Shown here: piece after piece, positions 11,859 to 24,398 of the stretch
Position numbering within the stretch: the first letter of the stretch is position 1
Layout: every line of letters starts with the position of its first letter
Source: Bugulina stolonifera
Lineage: Eukaryota > Bryozoa > Gymnolaemata > Cheilostomatida > Bugulidae
NCBI GenBank assembly: GCA_935421135.1
Contig: OW285187.1
Coordinates: 23,312,429 to 23,376,428 of the forward strand
Reading direction: 5' to 3'
Length of the DNA stretch: 64,000 bases
Notes under the pieces: generated by a model
Told to the model about the DNA's origin: nothing
The model's database searches: none
The model's input: the letters and a program-made list of their open reading frames with translations, nothing else
Position numbers and translations under genes: made by a program

Positions 11859-14213
11859 GTGGCCCCACAATATGGCAGCCATGACGTCCAACCGCCACTC
11901 ATGCATTAGTTAGTACATGTTTGAATATATGTACATGTATATAATATAGTGTTCTGTATATATATATTATACCTTTCCAGTAGGTTATACATGTATAAGG
12001 TATATACACATGTATGTATGTATACTGTTTATTTATTGCATACAAGTAGTCAATGTTGTAGTTCCATGTATAAAGTATCATTTGTAGCTATACTGAACAA
12101 CTATAACATGTATTATTAAATTTTATTGTAACGTCTATCTAGGCTACACCATATCTAGAACTATGCTGTGTTAGTTTAAGATTCCCTCTCTATAGAGAAT
12201 ATAGGTAGAGTTATTTGTGCATAATTTACTTTTAAAATTATAATACATGTACTAACAAGTTGTACTCACAGAAAAACCACATGTTCATATATTGATATAC
12301 CACTGAGAATCGCTCTAAATATTGGTGCACCTACATGTAATAATCCGTGGGAGTACTGAAATACTGTTGCCTTCTCCTGTAAGAATCTAGTTGGTATAAG
12401 CTAAATTGTCTTCTCTTATAGTGGAGTTGTCTTCCTTTTGAAGTGTCTAGTTCCTCAAAGTACAGAGCTGGTGCCACATCGTGAGTGACACTGACTGATC
12501 TTGGTTTATACTAATATACTTGTACACTGTTTATTAGTAATATATACAGTCCATCCCCTTCTCAACTCCAAACTGGATGATCACAATCATATCCTATATA
12601 CATCTAAGCAGGCCTTAGTAAGGTACTACAACAGCAGTGCTAATCTAATCATAGGTGCTCATAAAAGAATAATCATTTCTTGCAAGTCGAGATACAAATA
12701 GAGAGAGGACAACTTCCTATTACTATCAACAGTGAATATGCTTGCAGTGATGTACCAAATGATGAAGCTGTTATAGATGAAGTAGGTTTTTGCCATAAAC
12801 TATTTCACATATTGTTGCATGAACTCATATATTATTTGTAAAGACCAGTGCAATATTGAATATAGTTATAAAGAATGGACAATTACTAGGTACAGTTTTA
12901 TGTTATTCATTGTCAGGTATGACTAGTGGTATGTATCAGTAGAGTACTATGACTTATGCCGTCATGTGAGTGAAATGTCCACCAACATCTTCAGTAGAAC
13001 TGTATGACTTGACCACATGATGTATGGAATGATACATTCAACATGCATCTAGATTCACCAACATTTCAATGTATTGTTGAGCAGACTACTTGTTATCTTC
13101 AGTACTAGCTTTCTCCTACTTTGCATTCCTAATAATTGTGTGTGTCGAATGTATCTTGAAATAGAGTGGGGACTCTAATGCACAGCCTTTGTACATGTAG
13201 CTACAGTACTTCTAAAAAATTTTAAAAATGTAGAAAATAAAACAGTGCTCTGCTATACAATAATTCTGTTCAACTACAAGTACCACACACGCATACATTC
13301 TCTATTTTAATAATCTATGAAATGCTGGAGGAGTAGAAACTTTAGTAAACATGTTATTGAATAATGAGCAATGTCAACACATACTGTAGTTGTATCAAAA
13401 AGTTCAAATTTTACCTGTATCTCACCTGTATTCCACCTGCATCCCACCTGTTTCTCACCTGTATCTTACCTGCATCTCATCTATGTCTTCCCTGTATATC
13501 ACCCAGATCTCATTTGCATATCACCTGTATCTCACATTTGTCTCACCTGCAGTTAACCTGGATTCCACTTGCATCTCCCTGTCTCCACTCTGTCATGTGC
13601 GGGTGTGGGAATTAGGTATTTTAAAATTTGCTTAATATTCTCAATTAGTTCCATAAACTTTCAAATATACAACTAGTCATTTAAATTCAAATTGGATAAT
13701 CCACTGACTGTTGGATACTACATGTACCTCTAGTACACATCTAGTACACACAACACGCACTGTAGTTACACTACATGTACATATACAATGTATATCTAGT
13801 ACAGGTCAAAAGGATGTACATGAAGTTTTCATAATTTATAAATTCTACAAACTAAATAAATGTTCAGCAATAAAGTTACATGTACATGACTGTATAAACT
13901 ATTTTGATAAGAATCATCTATTTACATTCAATATAATTATAATTACATAACATGGTGCCCCATAGCTCACTCGTTTATATATTATAATATTGTTAGTTAG
14001 ATACATGTCATAATTGCTACACACACCAAAATCTATCTTACTTCTATTAGAATACAACAATTATAAATATAATATGAACAAAGTGTTCATACTTTAATGG
14101 AACAATTTCTAAATTATACAGAGGATTTATCATGTATGTATATTATAATCTGATGTATTCCATATTCAGTTTTGTGTGCCTACAATGATTTCTGGTGAAG
14201 TAACCAAATAGCT
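11859..14213. other. 3' flank of copy C and spacer to copy D
   Basis: Bases 11859-11907 are dead exon 3 sequence; 11910-12480 match the 3' flank of copies A and D. A later stretch (about 12480-13080) resembles 5420-5780 behind copy A, including segments like 'gagagaggacaactccttat' and 'acagttt.tattgtacattgtcag'. Bases 13960-14213 are the duplicated 5' flank shared with copy C. No independent gene is seen. Confidence 0.6.
13402..13590. repeat. degenerate ACCTGTATCTC-type tandem repeat
   Basis: About 17 imperfect 10-11-bp units such as 'cacctgtatct', 'cacctgcatcc' and 'cacctgtttct'. All three plus-strand frames stay open through it, which explains the overlapping short Ser/His/Leu-rich open frames here; they are not genes. 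Confidence 0.8.
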
Positions 14214-14422
14214 GTTGCTAACCAACACCATTGTTGCATCATCAGTTCATGCTCAAAATTTAAATTTGAAAAAAACTTGAAAGAAAACAATGGTTTGAGA
14301 ATTAAACCATTGTTGTGCATAACTACATAACGTCATTCTCTGATATTATCAGCAAGAACAACCAGCAGTATTCTCTACTGAAGGTGATTGTTACTAAAAA
14401 TTTAACAAAAGTCATTGTGAAT
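14214..14422 (+). promoter_or_regulatory. conserved upstream region of copy D with paired SOX-type sites
   Basis: Contains CCATTGTT near 14228 and the inverted repeat AACAATGGTTT (14286-14296) / AAACCATTGTT (14304-14314), same spacing as in copy A. From about 14305 onward the sequence is identical by eye to copy A. Confidence 0.55.
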
Positions 14423-17400
14423 ATGGATGCTACTCAGCAAGTCTCCAGTAAACGGCTCGAAGAGGCAGCACAGATTCTATGGGCAAGGTAAGATAATTCC
14501 AATATAATATGTCAGTTTAATTGTGCTGTGCATATGAAAGTCACTGTTTATTGATGGCATGTAATAGATAGAGTATACAGGTCTCTAGGGATGGTGCATA
14601 TGTTATTATCTGGGACTTGTAATGGAAATATAAATTTACTGTTTGTATTAGTGATAGTCATAAGTGAATAATAAAGATATTTACTTCATGATATATCTGA
14701 CTATGTTACGTATTTTCCACTGAGTTATTTTCCGTATATATTTATAGTGAGCATGGCTCTTTAAGTAAGAAAAATAGTAACAGAAAATGGGAGGAGTTGA
14801 AGGACAGAGAAAAGCAGCCCTACCTTGTAAGAGCTAAGCAGGCGCTGAGGCAGTCAGACTGCCGACCTCTGTCTTTGCCTCAGGAAAACACCAGGAAAAG
14901 GAAAGCTGTGGCAGATGGTAAATACTTCACTTATCTTAAGTGATTGCATCATAGCCTGAGTGTTACATTAGCCGTTTATAAGCAGTGCATTATTTTATAA
15001 AAATATACATGTATACTAGACAAATTCTGTTTGAATATGACAAAATGTAGGCTTGGACATGTAGCGTTAAGCAATGCGCATAAAACTGTTAAGCTGACTT
15101 TGTGGCATCTATTATGCTAACATAATATGATTAATCAGCTATAGTGTACTACTAGTCTAGTTATGTTAGTTAGTACTTATAGTGATGACATAAAGCTAAG
15201 ATTTATGACACCAATCTTTGTTTATCAGCAAAGTGATGTCACTAGTAAAATTTAAAGTTGTCTTCTCTCTACGTATCTAATGTGCATTGTGAAAATCTAG
15301 AGATGTAGGCCGACATATCCATTGACTGTTGAAGAGAAAAATCAAACAACTATTTGCACAGATCTTGAACAACCCCTGACTACATAGTGCATCACATAAA
15401 TACAGTCAAGGAACAGAATATTGTATGAAGGTAGAGTGCTTGTAGAATATGAAATACCACACCATTGAGAATAGTGTATAGCCTGAGCTCTATGATTGTA
15501 GATAAACTAGCGGTCACTAGGCAAACCACCCCAGTTAGAAGTATAATAGACCTAGAGACCCTACCTGTTAGTCCAGCCATTCCTATAGTTGATCTAACGT
15601 CTCAATGTGATCATAGTGGAAGAAAGATCTCCACGCCTGAAAGAAAGAGGCCAGTTTCTTTTACTATTAGACCGTGGACTTACTCAGCAAAAACAGATGT
15701 TCAGCCCATGCCTACCTGCAGTTTACCTGCAGTACGAGAACAACAACCCAGTACCTCATTAGTCAACATGGTACCTCAGGCTATGTTTAGTGGCTACCAC
15801 CATAGAGTACCAAAGCAACAACCATTTACCTCATCAGTCACCATGGGACCTCAGGCTATGTTTAGTGACCACCACCATAGTGTACCAAAACAACAACCCA
15901 GTACTTCGTCAGTCACCATGGGACCTCAGGCTATGTTTAGTGCCCACCATCATAGAGTACCAAAACAACAACCCAGTACCTCGTCACTCAACATGGGACC
16001 TCAGCCTATGTTTAGTGGTTACCAGCACCCAGCGCTCCAACAACATGGCAGCCATGTCTTTCAGCCACCACTTATGCATAGACATGCTCATGTCCCCTCT
16101 TCATCTGGACACATGGTGCCTGGACCAGTTCTTGGAATGTACCAACCAGGTCATAGAACCTCGTGTGAGTACATCTACATGTACTTTCAATTAACATACA
16201 ACTTGAAGGTTTTCATCAGACTTTCGTCTTGTACAATATTTCCTAGTTAGCATTTCAATACTTTTATGTTAATACATGTAGGTTCAGTATCTCATCATCA
16301 CCAAGTGGTCAACAAGGGGTGTCATAGTGGACACCGTTTCTATACCATGAACCCAGATATGCAGAGAATGTACTTAGACAAGGAACTACAGGAGTGTAGG
16401 AGACTTATGACAGTCCCTCAGTGTAAACAGATGTTAGATGAGTACAAGGTAAGCTGAGGATATTATTTACTCTGTAATATTATATGCAAGTAGTAAGAGT
16501 ATAATAGACTCCAATATGACAGGTAAAGACAAATAAATAGGTAAACCTTTTGGTGACATAGTGTACATAGAGAAAGAGTTTATTATAATACAAACTCTAT
16601 AACATATTTATATATCTGATCCTCAACTTGCAGTTTATTCCGAATAAAAATCCTTTTCATGTTTAGAGGTGAGCTATTTATTCATTTTGTCATTATCTCA
16701 TTTCATCTAGCTAGAATTTATGAAAGCAAGAGACCATCAGCTGCAGTATAACAATGTATGGGGTACAGGAAGTCAGCAGAATAATCTAGAAGCTATCCGG
16801 AGGTCAATCCTCTTTAGTAAAATGCATCATCATAAACAGCAGGTATGAATATACTAAAGTACCAGTAATAGCTTCAGCTGTTCAAATAATGGCTTGCTCA
16901 GTTTGCATAGCATCCACCAGTAATTACATGTATCATTTTAGTAACATGGGTTCTTCTCTTGAAATGCAAACCTACTAGATACCTATGCTTCAAGAGAATG
17001 AGTGTAATGCATGTCTTCACTGTATATTTTAGGCTCTCAGATTGAATGCTGACATCATGGTACTGACTTCCCCTGAGAAGTTAAAGGAACGGTTGAGTGA
17101 GATTACTTACTATTACATTAAGAATGGGACAACTCCTCCCACACGAGTCATCACATACTCTGAACAGCTTACTGATATACTAGATGTAATCAGTACAATA
17201 CCAACTCACTCTACTCCTGATGAGGTTCTGGTAAGTGTTTAATATTACTAGTTATGCAGAATTTGTGATATTTAAAGAAATTTACTGCTTGCAACGCCAA
17301 ATCCAATTACTCCCAACTGTTTACTATGCATTTGGTTACGAACCACCGTTTACCAACAGTTTCCTTATCAGATATTGACATGTCAATATATGCTCTTAGT

Positions 17401-17706
17401 TGTATACTAATAAAGATATGTGAGGTGTAAATGGGTTCACCTCTACAGAGTGTACTAGTGCAACAGTTGACCTGTCACACCTATCAGAACCATGTTGTAT
17501 AGTAGAGATCATTGTGTTTGTAGTCAGATAAAGAGAGGAATAATAACTCCTTGTACAACAATATCATACAGTTTCTAACTGATGAAGATAAACTGTTGGA
17601 CATCAATTTACTGAATAAATGTGATGATCTCATAGATGAATGTGACATCCCTGATCTGATGGACCTTCCTGATTCTGCTCTTGACTTGTACCTCATGACA
17701 GGGTAA
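14423..17706 (+). CDS. HMG-box-like repeat protein, array copy D (7 exons, 525 aa)
   Basis: Exons: 14423-14487, 14748-14917, 15502-16164, 16282-16448, 16711-16842, 17033-17230, 17524-17706; sum 1,578 nt, ending TAA at 17704-17706. Six of the seven exons have exactly the length of the copy A exon; exon 3 is 150 nt shorter because it has four, not six, 25-residue repeats. The HMG-like N-terminus is identical to copy A through ALRQSDC. Exons 4-7 differ by scattered substitutions (for example LEFMKARDHQLQYNN versus LEFLRARDHQLRYNN). The acidic C-terminus is conserved. Nothing suggests inactivation. Function is inferred as for copy A. Confidence 0.8.
15732..16031 (+). repeat. coding minisatellite, 75-bp unit x 4 (copy D exon 3)
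   Basis: Four 25-residue repeats, starting VREQQPSTSLVNMVPQAMFS and ending with the GYQHP variant. The first and last units correspond to the first and last in copy A, so the difference is gain or loss of two internal units. Confidence 0.9.
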
Positions 17707-19293
17707 CCTGTGTTCCAGTTATAACAGCAAAACTGTGTTTACATACAAAAACATTCTAGTAACTATTATAGTTAATATAACTGATTACATGACGTATCTA
17801 CATTGATGTGTTTGTGTAACCATGTCCATATCATATCTTTTATCTGTAATGCTATATAATTATTATATGTATTTGTGCCCATATTATGATATAGTGATAG
17901 ATTATACTAATATGGTGGCTCAATGTAGAAAAATAATGTGTATGAGTGTACATGTACATGCATATGTCATTTATTTCCACATTAGAATAGCATGTTTGAT
18001 GTGTGTACTACATGTATATTATAATTGTATTTTGTTTGAATATGTACATTGTATAGTATATAGTGTTCCGTAGACATACTTCTTCCATAATATGTCATAC
18101 AAGGTGTAACAATGAGTATGTTACATGTATGTATGCTGTTTATTTATTGTGTAAAAGTACATGTAGCCTACGTAGTTACATTGTTATGTATAAAGTACTC
18201 TTGCACATACAACTGCCACACAATATATTATTTGTTGTAATATCTACCTAGGCTACATTGTATTTAGGAATATGCTGTGTTAGTTTAATTTTCTTTCTCC
18301 GTTGAAAATATAGTGAGATATAGTTTTATAAAGTTGCCTTTTTAAATCTTCATATATATGCTAATAAGTTACAATAACATACAAAAAACATGTTAATATA
18401 AAAATATAACACAATGTCATGTAGTATAACATAGTACAAAGTTGCCTTTTCACATCATGATAGATATGCAATAATAACATACAAACAGCATGTCGATATA
18501 ACATTGGTATAACATTGAGTATTTCTCTAGATATTAGTGCACTAAGCACTAAGATGCTGTTAGTCTCTTTGGAATTATCTCCTCCAGTACGAATCAAGTC
18601 TGTGTTAGCTATATTAGAGTTGTCTCCTTTCTGAAGTGTCTAATTACTATATAGAACTAGTACCACAACTTAACATGGGGAGGAGGGAGACAAGTATTTC
18701 AGTGTTTTACTTAGTTACTTAGCTAAGACATTGGTTAAACAAACACTTCAGATTGATCAAGGCAAACAGCTTTTCTACAAAAATTCACCGCTGTTTCCAC
18801 TGGCATCACCTACACTCAAGCACAGGAGTTTGTTAGCTCTAGTAATAAGAGAAAAAAATATTTTACATTTTGTTATTACCAATATTAAAAAGAGAGACTT
18901 AGCTTTTGCTTCTAAGCATTCTCCTACTCTCAGTAACAAAATGTAGAATGTAGGCAATAGATGCAGTTTCAGTCACAATATTTATTATAAGTACAAATAT
19001 TGATTATAAAATATATACTTCCCTTAAATGAAAGGTGCGTCAAAAATAAATACTAGGAAAATAGATCATGTTGGTAAACATTCAATACAAAAATAGTAGC
19101 AGCAAATATTGAGCAAATATTGTAGTCATCACACAGAATTATATTTGTAGAAATAGTTTTTACTGCAGATCTAATACCAAAAGACGTACATGTGCATATT
19201 AAAATACCAAATCATGTGCATGTGCACAAAGTCAAAATAGTTTATTAAACATGTAGAATTTTTTTTAAATATTATGAATTTCATTAGCTGTAT
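17707..19293. other. convergent intergenic region between copy D and the polycystin gene
   Basis: Bases 17707-18680 are copy D 3' flank, homologous to that of copies A and C. Around 18360-18500 a short segment ('aagttgcctttt...aacatacaa') is present twice in tandem. From 18690 to 19290 I see no repeat or coding support; the 71-codon open frame at 18731 has no supporting feature. Downstream of the polycystin stop this is its 3' UTR and tail on the minus strand. Confidence 0.55.
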
Positions 19294-19299
19294 TTTATT
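19294..19299 (-). terminator. polyadenylation signal AATAAA of the polycystin gene
   Basis: AATAAA on the minus strand, about 95 bases after the stop codon at 19395-19397, a normal distance for a compact 3' UTR. The cleavage site is not determined. Confidence 0.5.
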
Positions 19300-19394
19300 A
19301 ACATCAGTGTAGTAAACATATAATGATTGCATTAGACGGTTTACATGAGATCCAATGTAATGTCTATAAAGGTATGACCATCCAACTCAAACAC

Positions 19395-22300
19395 TTAGCT
19401 GAAGTGAATCTTCTTCTTAGTTTTCCTCTTTTTCTCAAGATTTATCAAATCTTCAGCCACCTTCATTGTTTTAATGTCCTCTGGATCTTGTAAGAACATG
19501 TTGAACACTTTCTCACTGAACTCTCCAAACTTCATGTCCAGCTCTTTCTGCGAATCTAAAACAGTGATTGATGACCTCCGTCAGCATCCAAAAGGTTTTG
19601 GATTTAAAACAAGTTTTTGTTGAAGGAATAAATCTTCAAAGACAAGAAATTATTTGATCATTGCTCAGAATAAGGTATTTCATGCACAAAAAGATATACA
19701 GGAAGCACGGAGAATGCTTGCTGGTCAAATACCAGTATGTAACAACCAGTTATTTAACAGAAGCAAATCCACAACAATACAGAACACTGTATCACCAACC
19801 CCTGAAATGAGTTCCCCTACTACAACATTACAGGTAACAATGCATTGCAAAGAAAAGACAATTTCAACCAAGAATTGTAGTTTGAATTACAAACCTTCTA
19901 CAAAGTCTTCTTTCTTGTCCCTGACAGCTGGCATCTTGTCACTACCGAAGCCCATGACGGCCTTAAACTTGCCAACGACAAAGTCCACAATCTCATACTT
20001 GTTCGGTTTACCTTAACGAAAAAAAATACTGGTCAAAAAAATAATTTTATGACACCTACGAGAAAGACTAATTATAAGTACAAATACTAAGTACATGTAA
20101 ATTCTGGTAGAAATATGTGTTTGGTACCACATCATTAGCCACGCAATAAAATAAAGGGTGTAGATACATTCATTTAGAGGAATGGGAAGACAACTTCATG
20201 TATATTTAAACATAAAACTAATAGCAAGAAAAGCCAGAGCAATATGGTAGTACGTATCGTAGCATAATGGTTGTACCTTCAAGGTCAGCGCTGACACTAG
20301 TAAATCCTTCAATGATAAGTGACAACATGAAGTTGACCAGCATGAATCCCATAAAGATGGTGAAAGTCAAGAAAATGAACGGAGCAAATATAGGATTAGC
20401 CCTCTCCATGCTCTTGTAGTCAAACTTGTCTACAATAACCAAAGTACATAATATATCTACTATTAAATCATGGATGTACACTGTAAGTTGCTATTATGTA
20501 AATCCTATATCCTGTCAGACAACAAACAAATCATGAAGCGATAACAAAATACAGTGGAACTTGCTCAATTTAGCCTCGGATTATTTCAAAAACTTGGTTA
20601 GTTCAAATTATTAGCTTTGGTTCCTGCTGAGCACTATATAAACGGTTTAAATTAAGTGAAGTGCTCTTACAATTCAAACCCAGTTTGAATTAAACAAGCT
20701 TCACCGTATAGTATAACATATGATGTCTCAGTGACCTCCCATCTTCAGACTACCCGATGGTTGTCTTACAGGCATACGTCTAACAGTAGTAAACATTAAG
20801 TATAGCGGTTTCATACATTTCGACCTATAGCACATGCATATAATATAATTGTACACATATACCGCTTTTATGTATGTATATGTACAACTTACTCAACATA
20901 AGGGTGAACAGCGTCCCCATGGATGACGTAAAGGAACTGAAGCTAAGCAGGAGTGTGTTGAAGACTAGGAAAGCCATGTGAGAGTAGGCCACAAACACCA
21001 TCAACATAGTTAGCATGAAGGATAAGAATGGCTTAGCAATGTAGAGCAGTGTGTAGCCCAACACATTCATCTTCTTGTTGAACCGAAGTAGTTTCAGGAA
21101 CTTGGCTGTTGCGATGAACGTAATGAATGCCAGCAGGAAAAGATATGACTACAATAGCATACATACACGTACATATACACTTGTACTTCATCTACCTAGT
21201 TACACCATGTATTATATTCTACCATTATATTGGTGTATACTATATTACTGTACGTTATATTACATGCACTCTTATCTCTTAGGGAAAATAATTTCTAACC
21301 ACATTCGGATTCGACTAACATTCTATTGCATGTCAATAACATCTCCAAGAAGTTGTATTCTTGTATTACATGATATACATGTACGTTTACAATGTATTAT
21401 TAATGCCCATGCATAATATAACACATTGATATATTATACGCCCATGCCCATGTCACATGAACGTTATATGTCTAATATCGTCCCATTTGTTTAATGTGTA
21501 ACATAATCATACAGTATTACCTGCAGTCTATCAGTTAGAGGCATGTCACCCATACAACAATTGTTCACTTTTATATGTACATGTGTATGTTCATTAGCTG
21601 CACCATTGTTTGCCCAATTAAAAAATTAAACTACTCTAAATTGCCATCAGCAAAATGAACAACGATCATATTATAATATAGGTTGAACAATTTCTGTTTG
21701 TTCTTTAAATTGTTTACTAAATTTTGAAAACATGGCTTCAAACTTTTCTACGAACTTGTGACGCACAGTTATCATTGAGTGCTCAATCGTAGAAGAGACA
21801 TTGGTCATTTGTACATGTCTGCATAATGTTACAAAGTTACCTCCTCGAACCATGCAGCATGATGGAAACTCAGATAGTCTCGCCGATCAAATGAATTCTT
21901 TCGCTTTGATGTTTCTACTAACAGGTAGAATCTGTAGAACAACATCGCTATGGCAACCAGCATTAACACCAAGAGTAGCAGTTCCACCATATTCCAGAAA
22001 TCCTGTTAGGAAAAGTATTCTAGTCTATTGGATAATTCTTTACATAAATTACATGCTAGCAATAGTCTATTTAGCGTTGCGTAGTGCATACTACTGTATT
22101 AGATATCATCCTCACATGAAGTTCAGTGAATGGTTTAAACCTATGTATGATAGCAATGAGCTTTAATTCTTCTACATGTAGACTGTGTGTTCCCTTGCCT
22201 GAGAATGCTTTCAATTGTTCTACTCATTTCTGGACATCAAAGCTGGATGGAATATTTTAAGTGAATTTTTCCCTGGTCCTCCCAATATCTTCGTAAAAGT

Positions 22301-24398
22301 TACATGACAAACTAATATAGAAACGCATTGATTACATAACACACGACACATACACATGACATTGTTACCTTACCTTAAAATACTCCTTTTTCTGTTTCTT
22401 CATCAGTTTAATTTCCTTAACCATAAAAAATATGGTGTAGGCAATTATACCAAGTTCTGAGATCAGCGTCATTATACCAAACTGTCCTTGGTATCTCTCC
22501 AGCCGGAATGGATTTATCTTGAATGTTGGGTACAGAGCTACACAAAAGTATAACAGCTAATGCACAAAAGCATAAAGACGTGAATTATTGAGTTCATATT
22601 ACATAGAATATACCAAATAAAAATGTGCAAAACCAAATACTATGCATATATGTATGGCACACCTTATGTTGTGCTTGTACTTGCATATTAAAATTGAATA
22701 ATAAGTGAGAGAAGTTAGAAAGTTATACAAAAGTATATAGAAGCATTATTTTAATGTTGCAACAGTATCTAGGAGGGAGTCATGATTGGAATTGTGCTCT
22801 CTCAATTAATGTTCTGCATATTAAGCTATCTTCGGTATGTTGGTCTATATAATATGTACAATATAGTAGATGTATGAAGTTATACAGTAGTAATGATTAC
22901 CTCCTGTGGGCATCATCTCAAACCGAATGAATGACGTGGCGTAGAGGTTGAGCTGATTATTGAACACAGTGAACTCTATAAAGATAGCTCTAGTGTGTAC
23001 ATCTATCCAATCATTCTCCTGTAGATGTTGTATTGCTTTGTACGCAGACTTCTGTGTGCGTCCTAGAGTGTAGGCGTAGCCTCCTCCCTCATAGTAAGCA
23101 GCCAGACCTTTAATTGGTAGACCTTCCAGCACAGTAGAGTTCTGATAGGTGAAACCTTCTTCACCAACTTCTCCAGCTGAATGGCCATAAAATATGATGT
23201 TGTAGGTATAGCAAGAAAACACATTTACCCACACATACCGTGAATAGCTACAGACTAAAAGTATAAGAACTGATGAAAATAAATAATATCGTATTGTTGT
23301 AGTTAAATAATGTTATACTCACCCCCAAGCTCCGCCCATTTGAGACCATAACTACCCTTATCAGCTGATCGGTGCGACATTGCCTTAGCACAGTGCTTTT
23401 CATATTTGTAGACAACTGCAGGGCACTTGACTAAAAATAATGAAATAACAGTTTCCAAGAATGGAAAGTACTTGTAGAACCGTTAGCACAGTTACTAATT
23501 TAATCCCATTTTAATACTAAATATAATAATAATGAAAGCAGACATGATGGTGCAATATGCAACTGGTTGGTTAGATTTTATATCAACCAGAGAATTTATG
23601 GATATATTACAAGGAAGGAAAACTCTAGTGTTATACCATTACTAACCTTTCTCCACTCGGAGTTGTCTAAACCTGGTGGATCCAACGAGGAAGTTCACTC
23701 CATCCATGGTGGCACCTCTAGGGACGTCTTGACCGGCATAGTCAACACCAGAGTAGATGTAGGGTATATATGTGTGCTTAGACCACGTCCAGAAAGACTG
23801 CAGGTCTCCCACCTGTTTAAATTAATAGACTCATGAGGATATATGCGGTGCCATACTGTCGCACAGTAAATATTGATTCATAAATATACAAACTAATTGG
23901 TAGACAAAAAGGAGGTGCCTGTAGGATGACTAGTCCTCTTGAGTGGTTATAGTGAAATACTTGAATTATCCATTAATGAAAATAAGAACTTATATGTACA
24001 TATCATCGAGTGACCAGGACAACATGGTGTTTGGTTTTAAAATGAACACTCTGCCATTGCATTCAATGATAAAAATTTTGTGTTAAAATAACAAATGGCA
24101 TACCTGGTTTTAAAATTGGAATTAGGTTCAAATTAAAACTGTCAACAATTACATACTTCCAGACTCCCACACACTTACTAGTGACATTGGCAGAGGCTTC
24201 TCAAATGTGTACCCAGGCCCTTCCTTCATCGGTCCATACGACTGATGGAGGCCAAACTCTAAAGCATTTTGTTGTGTTCTGAACATTCTCCAGGTGATCG
24301 GGTCTTTGCTACCGTAACTGACAGAGTAGAGTAGGTATAGGAATATCACATAGGCCAGTATCTCTCTCAATATGTCCTGCATCTCATTCTCTTTCTGT
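19395..24398 (-). CDS. polycystin block 7: TM6, TOP domain, TM7-11, pore and tail (10 exons)
   Basis: Exons: 24179-24398, 23647-23812, 23323-23430, 22901-23176, 22374-22537, 21841-22002, 20893-21148, 20277-20429, 19895-20011, 19395-19555. TM6 is REILAYVIFLYLLYSVSYG. The TOP/polycystin domain includes FLVGSTRFRQLRV, CPAVVYKYEKHC, IDVHTRAIFIEFTVFNNQLN and FIRFEMMPTG. TM7 to TM11 follow: MMTLISELGIIAYTIFFMV; NMVELLLLVLMLVAIAM; SYLFLLAFITFIATAKFLKL; FMLTMLMVFVAYSHMAFLV; FIFLTFTIFMGFMLVNFMLS. Between the last two is the pore loop, reading TLMLNKFDY. The tail (~110 aa) holds YEIVDFVVGKFKAVMGFG and ends in KKRKTKKKIHFS. Exon 21841-22002 joins 20893-21148 in frame; a small extra exon in the S3-S4 linker cannot be excluded. 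Confidence 0.93.

Noticed and set aside
21801..22166. 121-codon plus-strand open frame
   Set aside because: It is the antisense of the polycystin TM8 exon 21841-22002 and its intron.
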